62,005 nucleotides of DNA from CADEEV01 sp032127875 (lineage in GTDB: Bacteria; Acidobacteriota; Vicinamibacteria; Fen-336). The notes under the pieces were generated by a model. It worked only from the letters and a program-made list of their open reading frames with translations, ran no database searches and was not told where the DNA came from. The stretch's first letter is position 1, and each line of letters starts with the position of its first letter. Below are positions 35,735 to 47,024 of this stretch, piece after piece. Location: the NCBI GenBank assembly GCA_032127875.1, contig JAQBHI010000016.1:1-62005 (forward strand), read 5' to 3'. The position numbers and the translations under genes are program-made.

Positions 35735-37091
35735 GAGCGAGCAGCAGGCCGACGCCGAGGGCCAGCCGCTTCATCCAGCGATGCAGCGTGCGCGGCGAGA
35801 TGCCGAGCAACTCCGCGGCCTCGGCGCGGCGCCAGCGCGTCTTGTCGAGCGCCGCGCGCACGCGCTGCTTGTCGACCGGCTCCGGCTCGAGTGCGGCGTG
35901 CACGCTGACAGGGCCCCCCTTGGCGATGCCGGCGCTTTCGACGATCTCAGGCGGGAGATCCTGCACGCCGATGCTTTCGCCCTCGGCGAGGAGCCCCGCG
36001 CGTTCGACGGCGAACTGCAGCTCGCGGACGTTGCCCGGCCAGTCGTGGCGCTGCAGCACGGCGAGGGCCTCGCTCGAGAAGGCTCTTGGCACGGGCTGGG
36101 TGCGTGCGAAGTGCTGGACCAGAAATGGCACGTCCTCGGGTCTCTCGCGCAGCGGTGGGACCACCACCCGCACGCCGTGGATCCGGTAGAAGAGGTCCTT
36201 GCGGAAGCGGCCGGCGGCTACCTCGGCCCGCAAATCGCGGTTGGTGGCCGCCACCAGTCGGAAATCGGCGCGCCGCTTGCGAGTGGCGCCCACCCGGTAG
36301 AACGTGCCGCTGTCGAGGACGCGCAGCAACTTGGTCTGGAGCTCGGCAGGCATCTCGCCCACTTCGTCGAGGAACAGCGTGCCGCCGTCCGCCACTTCCA
36401 CCAGGCCCGGCTTTTCGCTCGCCGCTCCCGTGAAGGCGCCCTTCTCGTGTCCGAACAGCACGCTCTCGAGCAGCGCTCCGGGCACGGCCGCGCAGTTGAG
36501 GTCGACGAAGGCGCGCGCGGAGCGGGGCGAGATGCGGTGCAAACGCTGGGCCAGCAACTCCTTGCCCACGCCGCTCTCGCCCTCGATCAGGACCGGCGTC
36601 CGGGCCCCGGCCACCTTTGCGAGCGTCGCGAGCACCTTGCGCAGCGCCGGCGACTGCGTGAGGATCTCCCCCCCGACGCTGCGTGATACTTGGAAGCGCA
36701 GGCGACGATTCTCACGCTCCAGCAGCGTCTTCTCCCCAGCGCGTTCCACGCGCACGGCGAGCTCGTCGAAGTTGGGCGGCTTCGTCAGGTAGTCGAAGGC
36801 CCCCAGGCGCATCGCCTCGATCGCGGATTCGACGTTGGCGAAGCCCGTCACGATGATGGTCTGGAGTTCGACGAAGTCGCGGCGGACGCGCCCCAGGATG
36901 TCGATGCCGTTCGCGTCCGGCAGCTTGAGGTCGAGGAGCAAGACGTCCCACTCGCTGTCGGCCAGCGCCTTCTCGGCGGCCTTCGCGGTGGCGCACAGCT
37001 TGACCTCGTGTCCGCGCTCCGAGAGGAAGCGAGAGACCGTGCGGGCGTAGGTGGCTTCGTCTTCGGCGACGAGGACCCGGTGGCTGCTCAT
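35721..37091 (-). CDS. NtrC-family sigma-54 response regulator
   Basis: The 456-residue protein contains a receiver domain (phospho-acceptor Asp54 in VLLLDLKLPDANG, Lys in YLTKPPNFDEL). A sigma-54 AAA+ domain follows, with Walker A (EGESGVGKELLAQRL), the sigma-54 contact loop KGAFTGAASEKPG, Walker B (GGTLFLDEVGEMPAELQ) and the WPGNVRELQFAVERA block, and then a Fis-type helix-turn-helix (RAEAAELLGISPRTLHRWMK). It should activate sigma-54 promoters after phosphorylation by the kinase encoded just upstream, whose stop overlaps its ATG (ATGA). The target genes are not evident; I saw no clear -24/-12 promoter nearby. The last ten residues are unusually hydrophobic (GVGLLLALTPP). Confidence 0.93.
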   Translation of the reverse strand: MSSHRVLVAEDEATYARTVSRFLSERGHEVKLCATAKAAEKALADSEWDVLLLDLKLPDANGIDILGRVRRDFVELQTIIVTGFANVESAIEAMRLGAFDYLTKPPNFDELAVRVERAGEKTLLERENRRLRFQVSRSVGGEILTQSPALRKVLATLAKVAGARTPVLIEGESGVGKELLAQRLHRISPRSARAFVDLNCAAVPGALLESVLFGHEKGAFTGAASEKPGLVEVADGGTLFLDEVGEMPAELQTKLLRVLDSGTFYRVGATRKRRADFRLVAATNRDLRAEVAAGRFRKDLFYRIHGVRVVVPPLRERPEDVPFLVQHFARTQPVPRAFSSEALAVLQRHDWPGNVRELQFAVERAGLLAEGESIGVQDLPPEIVESAGIAKGGPVSVHAALEPEPVDKQRVRAALDKTRWRRAEAAELLGISPRTLHRWMKRLALGVGLLLALTPP

Positions 37092-38131
37092 GCGGCCGCC
37101 TCGGTGGCGAGCAGCACGCGGAACGCACCCCCCCGGCCGTGGCCAGGCCGGAGCAGCAGGTCGCCGCCGCGGCCCCTCACCAGGCTGCGCGCGATGGCCA
37201 GGCCGAGGCCGGTGCCTTCGTCCGGATTGGTCGTGAAGAACGGCTCGAAGATGCGGTCGCGGACCGCGCGGGGTACGCCGGGGCCGGTGTCTGTCACGTC
37301 GAGGCTCACGCCGTCGTCCGCAACCGCCACGCGCAACCGCAGCGTGCCGGCGCCGGCCATGGCGCGGGCCGCGTTCAGCGCCAGCGCCATTACCACCTGC
37401 TGCAACGAGTCGGGCTCGATACGCGCTCGCGGCAGCTTCTTCGGGATGCGCGCGATCACGCGCACATGACTCAGGGCCGGGTGCCGCTCCAGCAGCTTGA
37501 GCGCCGTGGCCACCGTGGCTCCCACGTCTGCGGTGGTCCCGGTATCGCGGCGTGCGGCGCCCAGCAAGGTGCGGACAATCCGCTCGCAGCGCGCCACCTC
37601 GCTACGGATCAGGCCGCGGAACTCGCTGGCCTCGCGCTGTTGCTTGGCGCCGCCTTTCATGGCGAGCGACGCCAAGGCCTCTGCGCAGCCGGCGATGCCG
37701 GCCAGCGGGTTCGCGACCTCGTGGACGACGCCTGCCACGAGCTGCCCCAGGTAGGCGAGCCGGTCCGAGGCGATGAGCCGCATCTCCAGGGCGCGACGCT
37801 GCGTCACGTCTTCGAACCAGGAGAGCACGTGGGTGACCCGGCCCTCGGCCATGACCGGCAGGCGCCGCACGTGGAAGAGCTGGCCGCCGCGCGACTCGAG
37901 CGTGCCCTCGTGGGCCTTGCCGGTGCGGAATACCTCTTGCAGCAGAGGACGCGTAGAGCGAAAGCCGCGCGGGTGCAGGACATGCTTCAGGTGCTGGCCG
38001 AGCACCTCGCTCCTGGGGCGGCCGAGCGGCCCCTCCTCGCGCAGCCGATTCCAGGCCACGATCCGCAGTTTGCGGTCGACCACGTACAGGCTGATCGGAA
38101 TCGCGTCGAGAAAGGTATCGGCTGAGCTCAA
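37088..38131 (-). CDS. PAS-domain sensor histidine kinase, soluble
   Basis: The 347-residue kinase has an N-terminal PAS domain (about 1-115, AIPISLYVVDRKLRIVAWNR), a dimerisation/phospho-acceptor helix with His137 in LVAGVVHEVANPLAGIAGCA, and an ATPase domain with N-box (QQVVMALALNAARAM), G1 (DVTDTGPGVPRAVRDRIFEP) and G2 (DEGTGLGLAIARSLV). It lacks membrane helices, so it senses a cytoplasmic signal, as NtrB does. It is coupled by ATGA overlap to the NtrC-type regulator and is the partner by position and class. Confidence 0.93.
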   Translation of the reverse strand: MSSADTFLDAIPISLYVVDRKLRIVAWNRLREEGPLGRPRSEVLGQHLKHVLHPRGFRSTRPLLQEVFRTGKAHEGTLESRGGQLFHVRRLPVMAEGRVTHVLSWFEDVTQRRALEMRLIASDRLAYLGQLVAGVVHEVANPLAGIAGCAEALASLAMKGGAKQQREASEFRGLIRSEVARCERIVRTLLGAARRDTGTTADVGATVATALKLLERHPALSHVRVIARIPKKLPRARIEPDSLQQVVMALALNAARAMAGAGTLRLRVAVADDGVSLDVTDTGPGVPRAVRDRIFEPFFTTNPDEGTGLGLAIARSLVRGRGGDLLLRPGHGRGGAFRVLLATEAAA

Positions 38132-38135
38132 GGCG

Positions 38136-38936
38136 TCAACTCTTCAGGTCGCCTTCGGCGAGCAGCATCCGCTCCACGCCACGCGCCAGGCCCGTGGCGG
38201 GATCGGCATCGACCACCACCGCGGCGAGGCGCGGGTCGCCCTTGGCGGTCTCGAAGCGCGCGGGCATGCCGGTGAGGAAGCGCTGGATGATGGTGTCCGT
38301 GTCGACCCCGATCACCGAGTCGTAAGGGCCCGTCATCCCGATGTCGGAGCAGTAGGCCGTGCCCTTCGGCAGGATCCGGTGGTCGCAGGTCGGTACGTGG
38401 GTGTGCGTGCCCACGACCGCGGTCACCAGCCCGTCGAGGTAATAGCCGAGCGCCATCTTCTCCGAGGTGGCCTCGCCGTGCATGTCGACGATCACGATCC
38501 TGGCCTCTTTGCGCAGCCGCTCCACTTCCTCCATGGCCTTCGCGAACGGATCGTCGATCGAGCCGTTCATGAAGATGCGGCCGGAGAGGTTCAGGGTCGC
38601 GACCGGCGCACGCGAGTCCTTGCCCTTGCCCACGTGTGAGCCTTGCCCCGGCTGACCCGACGGGTAGTTCGCGGGCCGCAGCAGGTCCGGCATCTGGCCG
38701 ATGTGGGGCAGGATCTCGCGCTTGTCCCAGATGTGATTGCCCGAGGTCATGCAGTCGACGCCGAGTCCGCGTATTTCTTCGCAGATCTCACGTGTCACGC
38801 CGAAGCCCCCGGCGGCGTTCTCGACGTTCGCGATGCAGTAGTCGATGTCGTGGTCTCGGAAGACCTGGGGCAGCGCCTTCTTCAGGATGGCGCGCCCCGG
38901 GCTTCCGACGATGTCGCCGACGATGAGGATGTTCAC
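38136..38936 (-). CDS. ymdB: YmdB-type metallophosphoesterase (TIGR00282)
   Basis: The 266-residue protein matches the YmdB family at its normal length. VNILIVGDIVGSPGRAILKK, IDYCIANVENAAGGFGVT, CMTSGNHIWDKREIL, FDMHGEATSEK-like (IVDMHGEATSEKMALGYY) and VVGTHTHVPTCDHRILP provide the Asp, Asn and His ligands of a dinuclear metal site. Bacillus YmdB hydrolyses 2',3'-cyclic nucleotides and affects RNA turnover and biofilm decisions. I chose the GTG before NILIVGD because homology starts there. The kinase gene follows after only four bases, so the three minus-strand genes likely form one operon. The divergent GAF gene starts 18 bases away. Confidence 0.9.
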   Translation of the reverse strand: MNILIVGDIVGSPGRAILKKALPQVFRDHDIDYCIANVENAAGGFGVTREICEEIRGLGVDCMTSGNHIWDKREILPHIGQMPDLLRPANYPSGQPGQGSHVGKGKDSRAPVATLNLSGRIFMNGSIDDPFAKAMEEVERLRKEARIVIVDMHGEATSEKMALGYYLDGLVTAVVGTHTHVPTCDHRILPKGTAYCSDIGMTGPYDSVIGVDTDTIIQRFLTGMPARFETAKGDPRLAAVVVDADPATGLARGVERMLLAEGDLKS

Positions 38937-38954
38937 GGGGGTATTATCCCATCC

Positions 38955-39464
38955 ATGGACCTCGAGGCGCGCCTCATCGGCCTGGTGGCGGCCACCAAGG
39001 GCGATTCGGGCCTCGCGTTGCGGGAGGCGCTGCGCGCCGATCTGCAGGTCCTGGCGCCGTTCGACCGTGGCGAGGCGGCGTTCCTGCGGGCGGGGCAAGT
39101 CGTCCGCTGGAGCCTCGATGCTGGCGGGGACAGCGTCTCGGCCGACGACCTGGTGCGCCACATAGCCGCTCATCCGGTCGTGGTGCGCATCGACGAGCTC
39201 CATGAGGCCGAGCCCTTTCCGAAGACACGGAGCTCGCTCACGGCGCTGGGACTGCGTTCGCTGTTGGCGCTGCCCCTTTCGGGCGCCGGTGGGGCCGAGG
39301 GCGCCCTGGTCCTGGCCCGAGACTACGGGTGGGGCTTCGCCGGCGCGTCGCTGCGCAGACTGCTGCCATTTGCCTCGATGGCCGGCCTGTGCCTCGACCG
39401 CGCATTCCTGCTGAGCGAGCCTGAGCCAGAACCGCCGCCGTTCGCGCGGCCGGGGCCACGTTAG
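38955..39464 (+). CDS. GAF-domain-like small protein
   Basis: The 169-residue protein begins MDLEARLIGLVAATKGDSGL and contains a GAF-like alpha/beta pattern (AAFLRAGQVVRWSLDAGGD, then LGLRSLLALPLSGAGGAEGA and LVLARDYGWGF). There is no output domain or membrane helix. It could bind a small ligand and act on a partner such as the adjacent kinase/regulator, from which it is divergently transcribed across a gap of only 18 bases. The C-terminal tail is Pro/Glu-rich. Assignment to GAF rests on pattern only. Confidence 0.65.
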   Translation: MDLEARLIGLVAATKGDSGLALREALRADLQVLAPFDRGEAAFLRAGQVVRWSLDAGGDSVSADDLVRHIAAHPVVVRIDELHEAEPFPKTRSSLTALGLRSLLALPLSGAGGAEGALVLARDYGWGFAGASLRRLLPFASMAGLCLDRAFLLSEPEPEPPPFARPGPR

Positions 39465-39527
39465 CCCGCGTCGGGGGGAGCGCTTCGCGGGCGGGGGGCT
39501 GCATGGCTCCGTACCCCCCCGATATTC

Positions 39528-41969
<2,442 letters not shown>

Positions 41970-41976
41970 GCCCCTC

Positions 41977-42441
41977 TCACTCTTCCCTCCGGACCGGGAT
42001 CACGGTTTCCCGGCCGCGGCGATCCTTCACGCGTGGCAGCGTCACGATCAGCAAACCGCCCAAGAGACGCGCCTCGGCCTTCTGCACTTCCACGGCGATG
42101 TCGATGGGGATGACCCGTTTGAAGCGGCCCTGCGGCCGCTCCATGCACACGAAGGCCGCCGCGCGGCCCGCCGGCTTTTTCTCGCGCCGCTCGCCCACGA
42201 TCACCAGCTCACGGTCCCTGCAGACGAGCTTCAGCGACTCCGGCACCAGGCCCGGCACCTCGACCACGATCTTCAGGTTGCCCCCACACTCGTAAGCATC
42301 GGCGCTCGGCTGCCAGCCCGCAGCATCGGACCGCTCGGCGCGCTCGGCCTCAGCGAGGCGCTCGAACAACTGGTTCACTTCGCGCTGCAGCAGCGCCAAC
42401 TCCGAGAGCGGCGTTCGCGCCGAGCGCCTGATCAGGGCCAC
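41977..42441 (-). CDS. Small heat-shock protein Hsp20
   Basis: The 154-residue protein has an alpha-crystallin domain (about 45-140): WQPSADAYECGGNLKIVVEV, PGLVPESLKLVCRDRELVIV and the closing LGGLLIVTLPRVK, here in place of the usual A-x-x-x-n-G-V-L. It holds unfolded proteins for refolding or, given the adjacent lon gene seven bases downstream, for degradation. The N-terminal arm is helical (LLQREVNQLFERLAEAERAE). The C-terminal I-x-I-type anchor reads VIPV. Confidence 0.92.
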   Translation of the reverse strand: MALIRRSARTPLSELALLQREVNQLFERLAEAERAERSDAAGWQPSADAYECGGNLKIVVEVPGLVPESLKLVCRDRELVIVGERREKKPAGRAAAFVCMERPQGRFKRVIPIDIAVEVQKAEARLLGGLLIVTLPRVKDRRGRETVIPVRREE

Positions 42442-42497
42442 GGCCGGAGTAGATCCCAGCAGGGCCGCGCGGTCAAGCCCGGGTCGCGGCGCGCTGC

Positions 42498-44138
42498 CTA
42501 CGCCCGCTTGAGGACGATCAAGGTCCGATCGTCGGTGGCCTTGGCGCCGCCCGAGAAGGCGTCGATGTCAGCCAGGATCCGGGCCTGCAGTTGCGCGGCG
42601 CTCAGCTCATGACTGCGCAGGATGGTCTGCGCGAGGCGCGCCTCGCCAAATTCCTCGCCGCCTTTGTTCCAGGTCTCGCTGACGCCGTCGGAGAACACCA
42701 CCAGCGTATCGCCCGGGCGCATCGTGACCCGGCCGTGGGCATAGGGCACGGGGTCGAACATGCCGAGGACCATGCCACCCTCCGTGAGCTCCTCGAAGCT
42801 GCCGTCGGCGTGAGCCAGGATCGGCGGGTTGTGGCCTGCGTTCACGTAGGTGAGCTCGCCCGTCGCCGGCTCCAGGCGGCCCATAGCGAAGGTCGCGTAC
42901 TTGCCGTCGGGAACGTTCTGGCACACGGTGCGGTTGATCCGCACTACCGCCTCGGCCGGTTCGAACTCGGTCCAGTGTGCGCGCACGGCGGCGCGCAGCA
43001 CGGTCATCAGCAGCGCCGCCCCGGTGCCCTTCCCCGAGACGTCCCCGAGGGCCAGGTAGAGTCGGCCACCGGAGCTGACGTAGTCGTAATAGTCACCGCC
43101 CACGGTCCGGCAGGGTTGGTTCGAACCTGCGATGTCGTAACCGGAGACCTCGGGCGGGGTTTCAGGCAGAAGCCGGCGCTGGATCTCCGCCGCCTTGCGC
43201 ATGTCGTCTTCCATCTGCCGCTTCTCGATGTTCTCCTCGAGCAGCCGCCCGTTCTCGATCTGCACCGCGGCGATGTTGGCGATGGCGGTGACGACGTTCA
43301 CGTCGTCCTCGGTGAAGGTGTGCGAGCGCTGCATCGAGTCCATGTACACGAGGCCAATCACGGCGTCGCGCTCCTTGACCTCGGCGGTAAACCACAGCGG
43401 CGCGCACAGCGCGGAGCGGATCCCCGAGGCCAGGATGCTGTCCTGGCTCTTGAACGCCGAGTCCTCCAGCAGATTGGGCAGCAGCAGCGAGACGCGATGG
43501 TCCATGGCGCGGCGGGCGATCGAGCGGCTCACCTTCGTGATCGGCGCTCCGGCACGGCTCTTCGAGGCCTTGATTACCGGCTGCGGGCTGCCTGGCTCCA
43601 CGATCAGGATCGCCGCGCGCTCCGCCGGCACGGCCTCGAGCAGCAATTCGAGGATGCGCTCGAAGAGCTCGGCCAGGGAGCGGTGCGTGATGAGATCGCT
43701 CGCGGCCTTGCTCAAGGTGCGCAGCAGGCGGTTCTGGCGGATCAAATCATTCTGATCCAGAACGGGTTTGGTGGCGATGTCGGAGATGTCCCTGGCCGAG
43801 AAGACCTGGGTTCCCACCGGCTCCAAATCGACGTCGGTGTCTTCCGAAAACGTGTCGGAGAACGTGAGCCGGTGTTCGCCCAGCGTGATGAGATCGCCTT
43901 CCTGCAGCAGCTGCTGCCCCGAGAGTCGCGTACCGTTCAGCAGCGTGCCGTTCTTGCTGCCCAGGTCGACCAGCGCGAAGCTGGCGCCCGCGGCGCGAAT
44001 CTCCGCGTGGTGGCGGGAGAGCCATTGGTCGGGCAGGAAAATGTCGTTTTCCCGCGAGCGCCCGATCGTGAAACGCTCCTTGTCGAGGGCGACACGTCGG
44101 GCGGCGCCGTCTGCGCTTTCGATGCGGATCTCGGCCAT
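42498..44138 (-). CDS. FHA-GAF-PP2C (SpoIIE-type) phosphatase
   Basis: The 546-residue protein joins an FHA domain (about 1-100, with FTIGRSRENDIFLPDQWLSR and GSKNGTLLNGTRL), a GAF domain (about 150-315) and a PP2C-like SpoIIE/RsbU phosphatase domain (about 330-545: YDIAGSNQPCRTVGGDYYDY, YLALGDVSGKGTGAALLMT, GRLEPATGELTYVNAGHNPP and DTLVVFSDGVSETWN). The Asp residues in GGDYYD, GDVSGKG and SDGVSE bind the two metals. RsbU/SpoIIE phosphatases dephosphorylate anti-sigma-factor antagonists. FHA suggests recruitment to a phosphothreonine protein. It lies 56 bases upstream of hsp20-lon in the same direction, which hints at a stress-response link. Confidence 0.92.
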   Translation of the reverse strand: MAEIRIESADGAARRVALDKERFTIGRSRENDIFLPDQWLSRHHAEIRAAGASFALVDLGSKNGTLLNGTRLSGQQLLQEGDLITLGEHRLTFSDTFSEDTDVDLEPVGTQVFSARDISDIATKPVLDQNDLIRQNRLLRTLSKAASDLITHRSLAELFERILELLLEAVPAERAAILIVEPGSPQPVIKASKSRAGAPITKVSRSIARRAMDHRVSLLLPNLLEDSAFKSQDSILASGIRSALCAPLWFTAEVKERDAVIGLVYMDSMQRSHTFTEDDVNVVTAIANIAAVQIENGRLLEENIEKRQMEDDMRKAAEIQRRLLPETPPEVSGYDIAGSNQPCRTVGGDYYDYVSSGGRLYLALGDVSGKGTGAALLMTVLRAAVRAHWTEFEPAEAVVRINRTVCQNVPDGKYATFAMGRLEPATGELTYVNAGHNPPILAHADGSFEELTEGGMVLGMFDPVPYAHGRVTMRPGDTLVVFSDGVSETWNKGGEEFGEARLAQTILRSHELSAAQLQARILADIDAFSGGAKATDDRTLIVLKRA

Positions 44139-44181
44139 GAAAGGAGCCTCGATTCTACACCTCGTCGGTCAGACTCCGGGC

Positions 44182-45377
44182 GTGGCATCGCCGGGAGCGC
44201 CTGTTTCGCCGCGCGGGGGCGCCCTCGCGGGCGCCATCTTCACTGATGGCGACCTCGGCGATCGGGCCGGGCTTCCTCACCTAGACAGCGGCTTTCACGC
44301 GCGAGTTCGGCGCCAATTTCGCGTTTGCGATCGCCGCCTCCGTGCTCGTGGACATCGTGGTGCAGGTCAACGTCTGGCAGGTGCTGGGCGTCGCCCGCCG
44401 GCGCGGACAAGAGCTGGCCTCGGCAATGCTGCCGGGGCTCGGGCCTGTTCTCGCGCTGCTCGTCGCGTCTGGCGGCTTCGCCTTCAACATCGGCCGTCGC
44501 GGGCTGTGCCCTGGGCCTGTCGGTCTTCGGTGTGCCGGGCTGGCTGGGCGCCGCGTTGTCGGCTGCACTCGCGATCGCGCTGCTCGTCGCGCCGGGAGCC
44601 GGCCACGTCATGGACCGCTTCGTGTGGTTGCTCGGTGGCCTGATGCTTTTGGTGACGGCCGCGGTGACGTGGTTGTCACAGCCGGACTACACGGCGGCGC
44701 TGCGCGCCGCCGTGGCCCCTGGGCGGCTCGAGGTTCTGCCGGTGCTGACGCTCGTGGGCGGCACGGTGGGCGGCTACATCACGTTCGCGGGCGCGCATCG
44801 CCTGCTGGACGCCGGGATCGGCGGCGAGCGCGAGGTCGCGCGGCTGGCTCAGGCGGCAGTGTTGGGCATCGCCGTGACAGGAGCCCTGCGCGTGCTGCTG
44901 TTTCTCGCAGTGCTCGGGGTCGTCGGCACCGGAGCCGCGCTCGATCCGGCGAACCCCGCAGCCAGCGCTTTCCGGCACGGGGCGGGGGAGTGGGGCTACC
45001 GCTTCTTCGGGATCGTGCTGTGGTCCGCCGCGATCACTTCGGTCGTCGGCTGCTCTTACACATCGCTCTCGTTCGCGAGGTCGCTTTCGCCCGTGCTGCG
45101 CGACAACCCGCGCGCGTCCCTCGGCACCTTCATCGGCCTCTCCTTGGCTGCGTATCTCTACCTCGGCCGCCCGGTCCGTCTCTTGATTCTCGCGGGCGCC
45201 TTGAACGGCATGATCCTGCCGCTGACGCTCGGCGTCGTGCTGCTGGCGTCACGCCGCCGCGACCTGATGGGCGAGTATCGTCACCCGGCGGCTTCAGGCT
45301 CTAGGCAAGGCTGGGTCGCCTGGATCGCGGCCAGCGTCGCCGCCATTGTGGCCCTCGGCGAGCTGACGAAACTCTAG
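44182..45377 (+). pseudogene. NRAMP-family metal transporter, broken
   Basis: The pieces MATSAIGPGFLT-stop-TAAFTREF, ASVLVDIVVQVNVWQVLGVA and ALLVASGGFAFNIG are followed, one frame over, by VAGCALGLSVFGVPGWLG and the rest of an eleven-helix NRAMP-like transporter to TKL. A TAG replaces what is CAG (Gln) in the family. A frameshift lies near base 44503, and the GTG-initiated leader (RGGALAGAIFT) is joined to MATSA by a further one-base shift near 44245. Three independent lesions in about 1.2 kb make it a recent pseudogene of a divalent-metal/proton symporter rather than a single sequencing slip. Confidence 0.8.
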
Positions 45378-45497
45378 GCCGCGCATGCCGCCACTGCAAC
45401 TGAGCAAGCACTTCAAGCGACGCTCTCGGGATCGCGTTCTCGCTACCTTCGAGCAGGGCTGGATCCCAAACCGGCGCCGGCCGAAACCCACGAGCGG

Positions 45498-46427
45498 CTA
45501 CCGGGTCCGCGGCTTGCGGCGCTTGGTCGCGAAGTAGCCCTTGCGGACCCGGACCTCGGCGTCGGGCCGATCGACCCTGACCTCGATCTTGCGGAACAGG
45601 CTATCGGGCGGCAGCTTTGGCGAGTAGGCGAGCAGGTAGTGCTGGTGCAGCTCCTCCGAGATCTTCGCGAAGACGCGGATCAGGTCGCCTACCTTGTCCG
45701 TGAAGAAGTACTCGCCGCCGGTCTCGCCGGCGATCTTCTTCAGGAAGCTGCCGGGAGCCGAGCCGCCGCCCAGGCCCCCACGGATCCCGACGCCATAGAT
45801 CGTTGCCTCCACGGCCCGCGCGTAGTCGATGACTGCGGAGTCCTTGAGCGCGCTCGTGGTGTCGTCGCCGTCGGAGAACACGACCAGGGCTTTGCGCCCT
45901 GGCTGATCCCGAACCCGTTCGAGGGAATACTGGATGGCGTCGTAAAGGCTCGTGCCGCCCCAGGCCTGCAGTCCGTCGATGAAGCTCTCCAGCCGGTCGC
46001 CGTCCTTGGTGAAATCGACGCTGCCTTTGACGCTCGAGTTGAACTGGACGATCAGCGCCTCGTCCTCGGTCACGAGCTTGCGCACGAAGCTGGTGGCGGC
46101 TTCCTGCAAGAAGCCCATGTTGGGCTTCATGCTGCCGCTCGCGTCGAGCACCAGCACTACCGAGAGCGGGATCTTCTCCTCGCCGCCCCTGGCCTCGCGG
46201 AAGATCGTGACGTCCTGTGGCACGCCCTCCTCGAGCACCGTAACGTTCTGGGGTCCCAGGCCGGAGATGAAGTGCCCCGCCTTGTCGTGGACCACGGCCG
46301 TGATCGAGACGAGATCGACGTCCACTGCCAGCGTGAGCGGCTTTGGGGTCGGCCGCGGCTCCTGGGCCAAGCCCATCGGCGCCGCCAGGGCGGCGAGCAG
46401 CAGGGCCCCGACGCTGGGCCGCCTCAC
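45498..46427 (-). CDS. Secreted VWFA-related protein (Acidobacterial type)
   Basis: The 309-residue protein has a signal peptide (RRPSVGALLLAALAAPMGLA, cut before QEPRP), a short beta domain (VDVDLVSITAVVHDKAGHFI, then VTVLEEGVPQDVTIFRE) and a VWA domain. The VWA domain has the MIDAS motif LVLDASGSMKPN, the Thr in WGGTSLYDAI and the Asp in VVFSDGDDTTS. This is the layout of the VWFA-related Acidobacterial domain family (TIGR03436), abundant in Acidobacteriota. It should bind a partner outside the cytoplasm; no function is established. The GTG start overlaps the DUF4126 stop by four bases (GTGA). Confidence 0.88.
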   Translation of the reverse strand: MRRPSVGALLLAALAAPMGLAQEPRPTPKPLTLAVDVDLVSITAVVHDKAGHFISGLGPQNVTVLEEGVPQDVTIFREARGGEEKIPLSVVLVLDASGSMKPNMGFLQEAATSFVRKLVTEDEALIVQFNSSVKGSVDFTKDGDRLESFIDGLQAWGGTSLYDAIQYSLERVRDQPGRKALVVFSDGDDTTSALKDSAVIDYARAVEATIYGVGIRGGLGGGSAPGSFLKKIAGETGGEYFFTDKVGDLIRVFAKISEELHQHYLLAYSPKLPPDSLFRKIEVRVDRPDAEVRVRKGYFATKRRKPRTR

Positions 46428-47014
46428 GCGGGCCGGACCGCGCTTCGCTGGCGCCGGGCAAGGCGCTGTGCCGCGAAGGCCGCGACCAGCACCAGGCCCA
46501 GCAGCATGACGATCGGGACCAGCACCGCCAGCGCGAACATCACGAGCGCCAGCAGGTCTTCGAGCAGGCTGACGATGGGGTTGGCGAGGCCGGCCGTGAA
46601 GACCGTCGAGAGCGCCCGCAGGCCAGACTTGGTCGCATGCGGCACGAGGGCGGTGGGCGCGCCGACCGCGACGCCCAGCGCAAGCGCCGTGAGCGGGTCG
46701 GCGAAGCGACCAAGCACCGACGCTGCCAGCAGTGCGCCGGCAAGCGGACGCAGAACTGTGGAGATCGCATCCAGGCCGTGATCCACGGCCGGGAGCTTGT
46801 CGCCCACGATCTCGATCAGGCTCGCCACGCCGAACAGGATCAGGGCGCGGTTCGATCCCAGGAAGTCGAAGCTGGGGCCCAGTTGCAGCAGGCCGGCGCG
46901 CTGCAGGCCGCCGGCGAGCAGGAGCGGCAGCCAGGCCCGGATCCCCGCGCAAGCCGCCAAGGCGATCGCCAGCGCCACGCCTTGCAGGACCTCGACGAGC
47001 GTCGCTTCGTCCAT
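46424..47014 (-). CDS. DUF4126 membrane protein
   Basis: The 196-residue protein has about five hydrophobic helices and the DUF4126 pattern: LAACAGIRAWLPLLLAGGLQ at the start, then IEIVGDKLPAVDHGLDAIST and LRPLAGALLAASVLGRFADP. Its function is unknown; the conserved D-K-x-P and D-x-x-D between helices could bind a metal or substrate. It is translationally coupled by a GTGA overlap to the VWFA-related gene, and the secreted 256-residue protein gene precedes it by ten bases, so the three are one unit. Confidence 0.82.
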   Translation of the reverse strand: MDEATLVEVLQGVALAIALAACAGIRAWLPLLLAGGLQRAGLLQLGPSFDFLGSNRALILFGVASLIEIVGDKLPAVDHGLDAISTVLRPLAGALLAASVLGRFADPLTALALGVAVGAPTALVPHATKSGLRALSTVFTAGLANPIVSLLEDLLALVMFALAVLVPIVMLLGLVLVAAFAAQRLARRQRSAVRPA

Positions 47015-47024
47015 GACATCGAGC

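Noticed and set aside
35705..35750. An intrinsic terminator between the convergent APC and NtrC-type genes
   Set aside because: The two genes overlap by 14 bases and no stem-loop with a T-tract is present.
46428..46952. An N-terminal extension of the VWFA-related protein
   Set aside because: It is the shadow of the DUF4126 gene; a signal peptide begins at the GTG at 46427.
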